Source of the DNA: Paludibaculum sp.
GTDB taxonomy: Bacteria > Acidobacteriota > Terriglobia > Bryobacterales > Bryobacteraceae
Direction: 5' to 3'
DNA: 55,378 bases
Assembly (NCBI GenBank): GCA_029973955.1
Contig: JARKQJ010000070.1
Location: 1 to 55,378, forward strand
The notes under the pieces were generated by a model. It was given only the letters and a program-made list of their open reading frames with translations. It did no database searches and was not told the origin of the DNA. The translations under genes were made by a program, and so were the position numbers. Numbering within the stretch: the stretch's first letter is position 1; each line of letters starts with the position of its first letter. This document shows positions 20,378-26,909 of this stretch, piece after piece.

Positions 20378-21199
20378 TCAGGCCGCCGGTTTCGTCGCGC
20401 GGATGAAGGCGCTCATGAACTTGCCTTCCACCTGCGGAGCGATCGTCTCCAGGTCCAGACCCTTGTCCCGCAGGAACGAGAGCGCGTCTTCGGACTTGTA
20501 GATCCGCGTCGGCTCGATTTCGATTCGCTCAAAGCCGGCCGCGGTCAGCTTGGCCTGGTACTCGGTGTCCACCAGCGCGCCCGCCACGCAGCCCGCCCAC
20601 AGCAGCATGTTGCGGCGGATCTCTTCGGGAACTTCCCCGCGCGTAACAACGTCGGAAACGGCGAACCGACCGCCCGGCTTCAGCACGCGGAAGGCCTCGC
20701 GCAGTACTTTGTCCTTGTCGGCGCTCAGGTTGATCACGCAGTTTGAAATGATGACGTCCACACTCGCATCCGGCAGCGGGATGTTCTCGATCTCGCCCTT
20801 CAGGAACTCCACGTTCTCGACGCCCGCCTTGCGCTGGTTGTCGCGTGCCAGGTTCAGCATCTCGTCCGTCATGTCCAGGCCGTAGGCCTTGCCCCCGGGC
20901 GACACCCGCCGCGCGGAGAGCAGCACGTCAATGCCGCCGCCACTGCCCAGGTCGAGCACGGTCTCGCCCGGCTTCAACTCAGCCAGGGCCGTCGGATTGC
21001 CGCAGCCCAGCGAGGCCAGCACGGCCGCCTCCGGCAGCGAGTCCTTCTGCAACTGGTCGTACAGATCCGACGTGATCGGGTCGCTGCCCGAACAGCACGA
21101 CGAGGGGCTGCTGCCGCAGCAGGCAGCGCCTTGCCCGGTCACCACGCGCAGCGCGGCTTCCCCGTATTTCTCTTGGACGAACTCTTTTACTGAACTCAT
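20378..21199 (-). CDS. arsM: Arsenite methyltransferase ArsM
   Basis: 273 residues. It transfers methyl groups from SAM to As(III), giving methylated and eventually volatile arsenicals. SAM motif I is [12 protein letters not shown] (80-91). The three arsenic-binding cysteines expected from known ArsM structures are visible: C66 (SLGCGNP), C154 (ISNCVINLS) and C204 ([10 protein letters not shown]). The N-terminus has an extra [10 protein letters not shown] cluster that could hold arsenite. It starts 12 bases after the arsR stop and is followed by arsC, so it is probably one transcript under ArsR control. Confidence 0.95.
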   Translation of the reverse strand: MSSVKEFVQEKYGEAALRVVTGQGAACCGSSPSSCCSGSDPITSDLYDQLQKDSLPEAAVLASLGCGNPTALAELKPGETVLDLGSGGGIDVLLSARRVSPGGKAYGLDMTDEMLNLARDNQRKAGVENVEFLKGEIENIPLPDASVDVIISNCVINLSADKDKVLREAFRVLKPGGRFAVSDVVTRGEVPEEIRRNMLLWAGCVAGALVDTEYQAKLTAAGFERIEIEPTRIYKSEDALSFLRDKGLDLETIAPQVEGKFMSAFIRATKPAA

Positions 21200-21211
21200 G
21201 GACGATGACTC

Positions 21212-21556
21212 CTATTTGCAGCAGGTAATTTGGCTTGGCTCCACGGCCTTGTTGCGAGTGCAGCACTCCGCATACAGGAATCCCAGCAACTCGCGTAGCG
21301 TCTGCGTGCTGGCCCGGCAGCGCAGAAACGTCCCCTCCCGTTCCACCTGGACCAGATCCTCATTCCGCAGCTTGTCCAGATGATGGGAGAGCGTGCTGGC
21401 GCTGATGTCGAGATCGGCGCCGATCTCCCCCACGGTCAAGCCTTCCGGATGCGCGGAAAGCAGCAGCCGCATGATGCGCAGCCGCGGCTCACTGCCCATC
21501 GCGGCGAACATATCTGCAAAGCGGACTGTCTCTTCGCGGGTGGGTGGCTTGACCAT
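21212..21556 (-). CDS. arsR: ArsR-family arsenic-responsive repressor
   Basis: 114 residues with a winged helix-turn-helix (TVGEIGADLDISASTLSHHL, 41-60). The classic ELCVCDL metal site in the recognition-helix region is absent. Instead the C-terminus has C98-C99 and C112-C113, recalling the C-terminal As(III) site of the Acidithiobacillus ferrooxidans ArsR (C95, C96, C102). As(III) binding would release the operator. The predicted operator at 21556-21583 touches the start codon and there is no clear ribosome binding site, so the mRNA may be leaderless. Confidence 0.93.
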   Translation of the reverse strand: MVKPPTREETVRFADMFAAMGSEPRLRIMRLLLSAHPEGLTVGEIGADLDISASTLSHHLDKLRNEDLVQVEREGTFLRCRASTQTLRELLGFLYAECCTRNKAVEPSQITCCK

Positions 21557-21583
21557 ACTTCGATAATTGTCGAAGTATCGAAG
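21556..21583 (-). promoter_or_regulatory. Predicted ArsR operator with nested inverted repeats
   Basis: Two overlapping palindromes share a TTCGA/TCGAA core. TACTTCGA (21556-21563) mirrors TCGAAGTA (21570-21577), and CTTCGATA (21558-21565) mirrors TATCGAAG (21576-21583). The site touches the arsR start codon and lies upstream of the whole ars operon, so autoregulation is likely. The A/T-rich centre TAATTG resembles ArsR-family operators. Confidence 0.7.
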
Positions 21584-21601
21584 AATGTCAAGCCCGGCGC
21601 T

Positions 21602-21946
21602 CTACTTTTTGCCGTACCGCAGCACCTTGACGCTCTCCCACGTCACCAGCGTTGATGATTTGCTGGCGAGGATCAGGCCGTCCAGCACCGGCAGGAAGGC
21701 CTCGATCTTGGCGCCATCGTCGACGATTTCGACGATGAAGGGGAGGTCCTCGGAGAGCCGTTCCAGCTTCGTGGTGTGCAGGCGGGAGGAGTGGCCGAAG
21801 CCCATTGGGCCGCGCAGGACGGTGGCCCCGGCCAGGTGTGACTCACGGGCTTTGAGGACGATGGCCTCGTACAGCGGGCGGTGTTCGGTGCGGTCGTTCT
21901 CGCCGAGAAAGATACGCAGGAGGACTGCGTCCTGTGGCAGTTGCAT
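21602..21946 (-). CDS. DUF190 family protein, CrcB partner
   Basis: 114 residues with the PII-like ferredoxin-fold pattern of DUF190: VLLRIFLGENDRTEHRPLYE, ARESHLAGATVLRGPMGFG, LSEDLPFIVEIVDD. The family is often found next to crcB fluoride channels and is presumed regulatory; direct function is not established. It begins three bases after the crcB stop and is therefore in the same operon. It ends 18 bases upstream of the ars operator region, on the same strand as the ars genes. Confidence 0.9.
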   Translation of the reverse strand: MQLPQDAVLLRIFLGENDRTEHRPLYEAIVLKARESHLAGATVLRGPMGFGHSSRLHTTKLERLSEDLPFIVEIVDDGAKIEAFLPVLDGLILASKSSTLVTWESVKVLRYGKK

Positions 21947-21949
21947 GGA

Positions 21950-22336
21950 TCACCTCTGGTTGAGAAACGCGGCGAACTGGTGGCCGAGCCAGACGCCCAG
22001 CAGGCAGAGCACGATACTGGCGGCGATGTTCAGGGATGCGAAGGCCCACTGACGGTCCTGAATCAATCGCAGGGTTTCCAGTGAAAATGTGGAGAACGTG
22101 GTGAAGCCGCCGCAGATGCCGGTCATTACGAAGAAGCGTGTATTCGGCGCCACCAGCAGCCGGCCCTCCGGTCCTGTCAGGGTGGCAAAGAACCCGATGA
22201 AGGCCGAGCCCGCGGCGTTGATGAACAGGGTTCCCCAGGGAAACGTCTCCGCTCCCAGGCGCGCGGCGGCCCCGGAGCACCAGAAGCGGAGCATGCCGCC
22301 CAGGGCGGCGCCGGCGGCAATCCAAACGTAGGTCAC
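21950..22336 (-). CDS. crcB: Fluoride ion exporter CrcB/FluC
   Basis: 128 residues with four hydrophobic segments, the size of a single-domain dual-topology Fluc channel. It lets fluoride leave the cytoplasm. Signatures are AAGAALGGMLRFW, WGTLFINAAGSAFIGFF and TGICGGFTTFSTFSLET; the last contains the phenylalanines and polar track lining the pore. The start is GTG at 22336. The divergent serine hydrolase starts only about 20 bases away, and no fluoride riboswitch fits in that space. Confidence 0.95.
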   Translation of the reverse strand: MTYVWIAAGAALGGMLRFWCSGAAARLGAETFPWGTLFINAAGSAFIGFFATLTGPEGRLLVAPNTRFFVMTGICGGFTTFSTFSLETLRLIQDRQWAFASLNIAASIVLCLLGVWLGHQFAAFLNQR

Positions 22337-22358
22337 TTCCCGCTATGCTACTCCTGTG

Positions 22359-23258
22359 ATGCCCCCCACAGCGAGAGTCGTTTTCACCGCCTTTCTGGCC
22401 GCTTCGGCAGCCATGGCCCAGGAGCCGGCGGCGCTGCTGGAGAAGAAGACCCTGGCGCGCATCGCCGCCATCGACGCGAAACTGGATGGCGTGCTGGGCG
22501 TCGCCGCCATCGATCTGAAGACCGGCCACGCTTTCTCCTACAACGGCGACCTCGTCACCACGCAGGCCAGCCTCATCAAAGTTCCGGTTCTGGTGACGGC
22601 CTTCCAGGACATCGAAGCGGGCTCGCTCAAACTCGATCAGTCGCTCAGTCTTACGGAAAAGGACAAGGCCGGCGGCGACGGCGGCCTGGACCGCCGGCTC
22701 GGGGAGGAGCCGCTGCATATCACCCTGCGGGAGCTGATCACTCTGATGATCCGCGACTCCGACAACACCGCCACCAACGTCATCATCCGCCTGGTGAAGC
22801 GCGAGCGCGTCAACGCCCTGCTGCTCTCTCTCGGCTTCAAGAGCACCCGTTTGCGCCGGGTGATGCTGGACGGGGAGGCCGCCAAACGGGACGAGGAAAA
22901 CACCTCCACCCCTCTCGAAATTGCTCGTCTCATGGAATTGATCTACCGCGGCAAAGTGGTGAGTCCGAAGGCCTGTGAGCAGATGGTGGAGTTTATGAAA
23001 CTGGTCCAGGCCGACTTCCGGGGCGGGCTGCCGCCGGCAGTCGTTTCCGCCTCCAAGCCCGGCGCCGTGCCCGGCGTCCACACCGAAGCGGGCATTGTTT
23101 ACCTGGAAGGCCGCCCGTACGTCTTGAGCGTGATGAGTTCCATGCTGGTTGGAGAGTCGAACCCGCTGCGAGATGTCGTGGCGGTGGTGGAAGAGCACTT
23201 TGAGCGACTGGCGCGCAGCAACCGCTACGGTCACCGGGTTTCTGATCCTCTTTACTAG
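22359..23258 (+). CDS. Class A beta-lactamase-like serine hydrolase
   Basis: 299 residues from the ATG at 22359 (a GTG lies one codon earlier) with signal peptide PPTARVVFTAFLAASAAMAQ. Active-site motifs are S71-L-I-K74 (QASLIKVP), SDN at 134-136 (RDSDNTATN), and a glutamate in DEENTSTPLE near 179-180 at the omega-loop position. A KTG-like box reads SKPG. Class A beta-lactamases hydrolyse beta-lactams, but relatives in environmental bacteria can be D-Ala peptidases or esterases, so resistance is not established. Confidence 0.85.
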   Translation: MPPTARVVFTAFLAASAAMAQEPAALLEKKTLARIAAIDAKLDGVLGVAAIDLKTGHAFSYNGDLVTTQASLIKVPVLVTAFQDIEAGSLKLDQSLSLTEKDKAGGDGGLDRRLGEEPLHITLRELITLMIRDSDNTATNVIIRLVKRERVNALLLSLGFKSTRLRRVMLDGEAAKRDEENTSTPLEIARLMELIYRGKVVSPKACEQMVEFMKLVQADFRGGLPPAVVSASKPGAVPGVHTEAGIVYLEGRPYVLSVMSSMLVGESNPLRDVVAVVEEHFERLARSNRYGHRVSDPLY

Positions 23259-23340
23259 CGGGGGCAGAACTTGCGGCGAATGCTGTTTGGAGATCGTCTC
23301 CCGGGCTTGGTCGGCGTAAACTATTGATATTGGAGGAAAG

Positions 23341-24252
23341 ATGAAACCAGTATTTTTCTTGATGTTGGCCCCGGCTCTGCTGCTGGGGCAGAGTTGGAAC
23401 AGCGGTGACCAGAGCATTCGCGCTCAGATCCGCGGCGGGGGGAGCAGCGATTCGGGGAAGTGTACCGCCGAAGTGGAAGTGGACGGGGTGGCCGAAATCG
23501 CCCTTCGCGGCGACGAAGGCCGCATCCGGACTCTGGCCGGCAATCCGGCCCGCTGGCGCCGCCTGGAGTGCACCTCCGCTATGCCGCGCAATATCAGCGA
23601 CTTCCGGTTCAAGGGCGTGGACGGCCGCGGCCGGCAGGACCTGTCTCAGGATCCGCGCAACAACAACGGCCTTGCCGTGATCCGCATCGAAGATCCCAAA
23701 GGCGGCAGCGACGGCTACACCTTCGACATCGAGTGGCGTGGCTCCGGCACCTGGAGCGGCAGCGGAAACTCCAACTCCGGCTGGGGCAATAGCAACTCCG
23801 GTTCGGGCTGGGGCAATAGCAACTCCGGTTCCGGTTGGGGCAACAACAACAGCAACTCCGGGTGGGGCAATAACAATAGCAACACCGGCTGGGGCAACAA
23901 CTGGGGCAATAACTTCTCCTACCGCGGCTCCGGCAGCGGCAGCTTCTCCCACTCCAACGGTCAGCGCCAGGACCTCCGCGGCGCCTACGTCACCATGGAC
24001 CGCAACTCAGGCATCGCGCAAGTCAATTTCAATACGAGCGAGGGCCAGGAAGCGCTGCAGTTCAGCGGCCGCATTCAGCGCATCGACCGCGACACCGTGA
24101 CCGTGGATCTCCAGAGCGCCCGCAATCGTGGCGAGAGGGTGAACGCAACGGGCACCATCCGCCTCCAGGTATCCGGCGACCGCCGGGTGCGCGCGATCAG
24201 CAGCGACGGCAATGCCGCCGGCGGACGCTTCAACCTCAACTACCGCGAATAG
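23341..24252 (+). CDS. Secreted Gly/Asn/Ser/Trp-repeat protein, unknown function
   Basis: 303 residues; not recognised. GGAGGAAAG directly precedes the ATG. A signal peptide (KPVFFLMLAPALLLGQ) leads to an N-terminal domain (about 20-135) with C41 and C77. Residues 139-191 are a low-complexity tract built on GWGNSNSGS / GWGNNNSNS, with Trp every seven to nine residues. A C-terminal beta-rich domain (about 210-303; DLRGAYVTMDRN, DTVTVDLQSA, GTIRLQVSGDRR) follows. The tract could be a flexible or adhesive linker. It stands alone, between the beta-lactamase-like gene and a bidirectional terminator. Confidence 0.8.
   Translation: MKPVFFLMLAPALLLGQSWNSGDQSIRAQIRGGGSSDSGKCTAEVEVDGVAEIALRGDEGRIRTLAGNPARWRRLECTSAMPRNISDFRFKGVDGRGRQDLSQDPRNNNGLAVIRIEDPKGGSDGYTFDIEWRGSGTWSGSGNSNSGWGNSNSGSGWGNSNSGSGWGNNNSNSGWGNNNSNTGWGNNWGNNFSYRGSGSGSFSHSNGQRQDLRGAYVTMDRNSGIAQVNFNTSEGQEALQFSGRIQRIDRDTVTVDLQSARNRGERVNATGTIRLQVSGDRRVRAISSDGNAAGGRFNLNYRE
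23757..23915 (+). repeat. In-frame tandem repeat encoding GWGN-type units
   Basis: The DNA under the protein repeat is itself repetitive: a 27-base unit beginning GGCAATAGCAACTCC recurs nearly unchanged, then degenerates into GGCAACAACAACAGC variants. All units keep the frame, so copy number could vary by slippage or recombination without breaking the protein. Confidence 0.8.
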
Positions 24253-24265
24253 CCCTTCGAACACG

Positions 24266-24295
24266 GAGAAGGCCGCCTACCACGGCGGCCTTCTC
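24266..24295. terminator. Bidirectional terminator between convergent genes
   Basis: Perfect 12-base arms GAGAAGGCCGCC (24266-24277) and GGCGGCCTTCTC (24284-24295) enclose a TACCAC loop and are flanked by pyrimidine-rich sequence. It serves the repeat-protein gene ending at 24252 and the PEP-CTERM gene ending at 24304. Confidence 0.8.
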
Positions 24296-24303
24296 TCCTT
24301 GCT

Positions 24304-24930
24304 CTACTTTTTCTGCTTTCTTTCCACCCGCCGCGCCAACCCCAACGTCAGCAACGACACAGCGACCAGGGCGAATGTCGCCGGTTCAGGCACGGGGGCT
24401 GCCGCGAATCCCGCTACCAGAAAGCCCTGCACCTGGCTCGCGCCGGGTTTTGAATTCACCACCCGGTAGTCCGTGAAATCGATGCCCGGATAGCCGTTGC
24501 TGTGCGCCTTCGAAGCCGCGGCCAACCAGCGGGCGGCGCCCTCCGACGGCGCGCCGGGCGCGAAGAGAGACCAGGCTGCGTGCTGAATCGCGATCCGGTC
24601 TTCCGTGGAGACCGCGGAGAGGAGTTGCGTCAGCAGCCAGGCCGCGTCGCGGTACCTGTCCATGGCATTCGTTTCCGTTCCGTAATACGCCTGGGGGAAT
24701 TGATCCAAAACGTAGAGTTCGGCGTCCCAGATTTGGCCGCCGGAGACGTCATGGTTGAAGTCGTAACACATTGCCAGGCGGTCCATCCCGTCGATCTTCA
24801 ACCGGTAAGGGCCGACGAGATGGGAGCCGTCGTTCGCACCGTCGGAACCCAGATATTGGACGGTGGCTGCGTGGACGGGAACTGCCATGAGGGCGGTGGC
24901 ACAGAAAGCGATGGCGGCGAGCGTTCGCAT
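24304..24930 (-). CDS. PEP-CTERM sorting-domain protein
   Basis: 208 residues: signal peptide (MRTLAAIAFCATALMAVPVHA), a mature domain of about 150 residues with no recognised catalytic motif, then the tripartite C-terminal signal: PVPEPAT near residue 180, a hydrophobic helix (FALVAVSLLTLGLA) and a basic tail RRVERKQKK. EpsH-type exosortases cleave at this motif and deliver the protein to the cell surface; an exosortase gene is not in the window. AGGAG lies about 12 bases before the ATG. A sigma-54-like promoter is predicted upstream at 24999-25015. Confidence 0.92.
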   Translation of the reverse strand: MRTLAAIAFCATALMAVPVHAATVQYLGSDGANDGSHLVGPYRLKIDGMDRLAMCYDFNHDVSGGQIWDAELYVLDQFPQAYYGTETNAMDRYRDAAWLLTQLLSAVSTEDRIAIQHAAWSLFAPGAPSEGAARWLAAASKAHSNGYPGIDFTDYRVVNSKPGASQVQGFLVAGFAAAPVPEPATFALVAVSLLTLGLARRVERKQKK

Positions 24931-24987
24931 GTTGGCGCGGTACTCCTGAGTGAATTCGGAGATGCGGACAGATCTCCGTCAGGCTGG

Positions 24988-24999
24988 TCCCAATTGGGA
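24988..24999. promoter_or_regulatory. Perfect 12-base palindrome near the PEP-CTERM promoter
   Basis: TCCCAATTGGGA lies immediately downstream of the predicted -12 element, around the expected transcription start. It could be an operator. No protein can be assigned. Confidence 0.35.
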
Positions 25000-25015
25000 T
25001 GCGTTCCCAGTGCCA
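24999..25015 (-). promoter_or_regulatory. Predicted sigma-54 promoter of the PEP-CTERM gene
   Basis: On the minus strand the sequence reads TGGCAC-TGGGA-ACGCA. The invariant GG and GC are ten bases apart, the hallmark of RpoN promoters; the -24 hexamer is perfect, while -12 has ACGC for TTGC. It sits about 70 bases upstream of the start codon. PEP-CTERM genes in other bacteria are known to be RpoN/PrsR-controlled. Confidence 0.5.
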
Positions 25016-25057
25016 CCCGGGGGATGGTGCACCGATCTGGAACGAGGGAGGCCCACT

Positions 25058-25077
25058 GGATGCCAAACGAGGCATCC
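25058..25077. promoter_or_regulatory. Inverted repeat, candidate activator site for the sigma-54 promoter
   Basis: GGATGCC (25058-25064) and GGCATCC (25071-25077) flank AAACGA. The centre is about 75-80 bases upstream of the transcription start expected from the -24/-12 element, within the usual range for enhancer-binding proteins such as PrsR. It could also be a short hairpin after the GH97 gene upstream. Confidence 0.35.
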
Positions 25078-25127
25078 GCTTCACTTCAAAGCAAGCAGCG
25101 TGCCAAACTGCCGGTGCGGGAAACCGG

Positions 25128-26897
25128 CTATCTCGGCGTCAATCGGGCCGCATATCCGCCGCCCGCCGGCAACTGCAGTACGATCCGCGAATTCCGGTTC
25201 CACTCGCCCGGCTTCATCTCCAGTGCCGCCGGGTCACCCGCCGCCTCCTCCGCCGCCAGTACCTGATACGTGCGCGCGGGCAGGAATGGGAGTTCCACGG
25301 TCACCTCGCGCGGCTCCGCTCCATTGAGAACCGCGACAAACCACACATTTCCCTTGCGCCGCGCCAGCACCGCCACCTCGCCAATCGCCGACCCGGGGAG
25401 AACCCGCGTCTCATCCCACGTTGCCGGAATCGTCCGGATCAGTTCCACCGCCGGACTCTCCACCAGAGACTTCGGGTTCGCCGCGTACGTCAGCAGCCCC
25501 GAGGTGAACGCAATCGCCGTGGCGATCTGGTGTGTCCAGGTCGTATCGTTGCGCCGCGCGCCGAAGTGCACCGGCGTGTAGTCCGCCGGACCCGCCAGCA
25601 GCCTTGTGAACGGCAGCGTGGCATCGTGCCGCGCGCGCGGCGATTTGCTCGATTCCATCCCCCGCACCGCCTCGCGCGTCAGTTCGTTCGGCCACGTGTA
25701 GCACTCGCCCGCCGGCTTGTTGGCCCCGTGGAAGTTCAGCAGCAATTGCCGCTTTGCCGCATCCCGCAGCAGGATCTCGTACAGTTCCACCACCTCTTTG
25801 GCCTCATGGTCGAAGAAGTCGATCTTGGCGCCGGCGGCGCCCACCGCCGCAATCTGATCGAAGAACGCCTGGCGCGCCTCCGGCGTCCGCAGGTCTTTCG
25901 AGTGCTTCCACAGAATCAGGCCGACGCCCTGAGCCTTCGATTCCGCAATGATCGCCTTCAACTCCTCCGGCGTCCACTTCTGCCAGAAAGCCTCCACCAC
26001 CTGGTACTCGAATCCGAGCTGCCCCGCCAGCCGCGAGAACTCCCGCACCGTCGCCGCGTCGTTCTGCCCCCCGTCCAGATACTTCCAAACCGCGCGGCCC
26101 GGTTTCACCCAGGACGTCGCGGAGCCCTGCGGAAAGAGCTCCTTATCCGGCGCCGGAGAGAGCGCTCGCACCAGCTCCGAATTCACCAGTTCATTCAGAT
26201 CCTTGCCCACCATCACGACGCGCCACGGCGTCTCAATTGGACCTTCCACCGCGGCGGCCTGTTTCAGCCGCTCGACATCGTCCTTGTATCGCAAACGGAA
26301 CGGATACGAGGCCGGATGCTCGTGCCCCAGCCGCACCACCAGCGAGCCCTGCCCGTCGCCTTGCAGGGCCATCCCGGCGTAGTGATACAGAGCCGCTTCG
26401 GTGATCGACCCGTAGCCCCCTCCGCCAGCCAACTGAAACGTCACCGGCGGCGCCGCCCACTGCCCGGCCGGAAAATCCTCGATCTGGCGACGAACATGGA
26501 GGGCCTCGTAGTGGCCCTCCAGATCATGCGACCAGACCGTCGAACCCGCCGGAATCCGGAACGCCGTGGCTTCCCCCGGCGTCCGGCTACCCGAGCCGGG
26601 TATGACATAACGGAACGCGATGCCCCCGTTGCACGCGCGCAGTTCCAGCGTGTGGGGGGTCTTGCCGGTAAACGGTAGCTTCGCCGCCGAGCAGTTTCCC
26701 TCCCGGCCGCGGACGATCCGGCCCGGCTTCGCGCCGGCCGAAACGTCCGCGCCGTTCAGGGTAAACACCAGCGGCGAAGGCTCCAGCAATGCCCGCCCGG
26801 CGAGTTTGGCAGAGAGCCGCGGCGCCGGCGCCGCGTCCACCGCCAACGACACCTGGCCATTCGGGCTGACCAGCGTCAACAGCACCAGGGCAAGCAT
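25128..26897 (-). CDS. Glycoside hydrolase family 97 protein
   Basis: 589 residues with a short signal peptide (MLALVLLTLVSPNG). AGGAGG precedes the ATG. The N-terminal beta-sandwich (VSLAVDAAPAPRLSAKLAGRALLEPSPL) and the central barrel (YLDGGQNDAATVREFSRLAGQLGFEYQVVE, AKIDFFDHEAKEVVELYE, LLLNFHGANKPAG, WPNELTREAVRGMES) match GH97. The family splits into inverting alpha-glucosidases and retaining alpha-galactosidases; the aspartate in AKIDFFD is where I expect the retaining nucleophile, so alpha-galactosidase activity is slightly favoured. It starts 12 bases after the TonB receptor stop, in one operon. Confidence 0.9.
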   Translation of the reverse strand: MLALVLLTLVSPNGQVSLAVDAAPAPRLSAKLAGRALLEPSPLVFTLNGADVSAGAKPGRIVRGREGNCSAAKLPFTGKTPHTLELRACNGGIAFRYVIPGSGSRTPGEATAFRIPAGSTVWSHDLEGHYEALHVRRQIEDFPAGQWAAPPVTFQLAGGGGYGSITEAALYHYAGMALQGDGQGSLVVRLGHEHPASYPFRLRYKDDVERLKQAAAVEGPIETPWRVVMVGKDLNELVNSELVRALSPAPDKELFPQGSATSWVKPGRAVWKYLDGGQNDAATVREFSRLAGQLGFEYQVVEAFWQKWTPEELKAIIAESKAQGVGLILWKHSKDLRTPEARQAFFDQIAAVGAAGAKIDFFDHEAKEVVELYEILLRDAAKRQLLLNFHGANKPAGECYTWPNELTREAVRGMESSKSPRARHDATLPFTRLLAGPADYTPVHFGARRNDTTWTHQIATAIAFTSGLLTYAANPKSLVESPAVELIRTIPATWDETRVLPGSAIGEVAVLARRKGNVWFVAVLNGAEPREVTVELPFLPARTYQVLAAEEAAGDPAALEMKPGEWNRNSRIVLQLPAGGGYAARLTPR

Positions 26898-26909
26898 CGC
26901 ATTTCCTCC

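Noticed and set aside
22337..22358. Fluoride riboswitch before crcB
   Set aside because: The space is too short and no riboswitch core sequence is recognisable.
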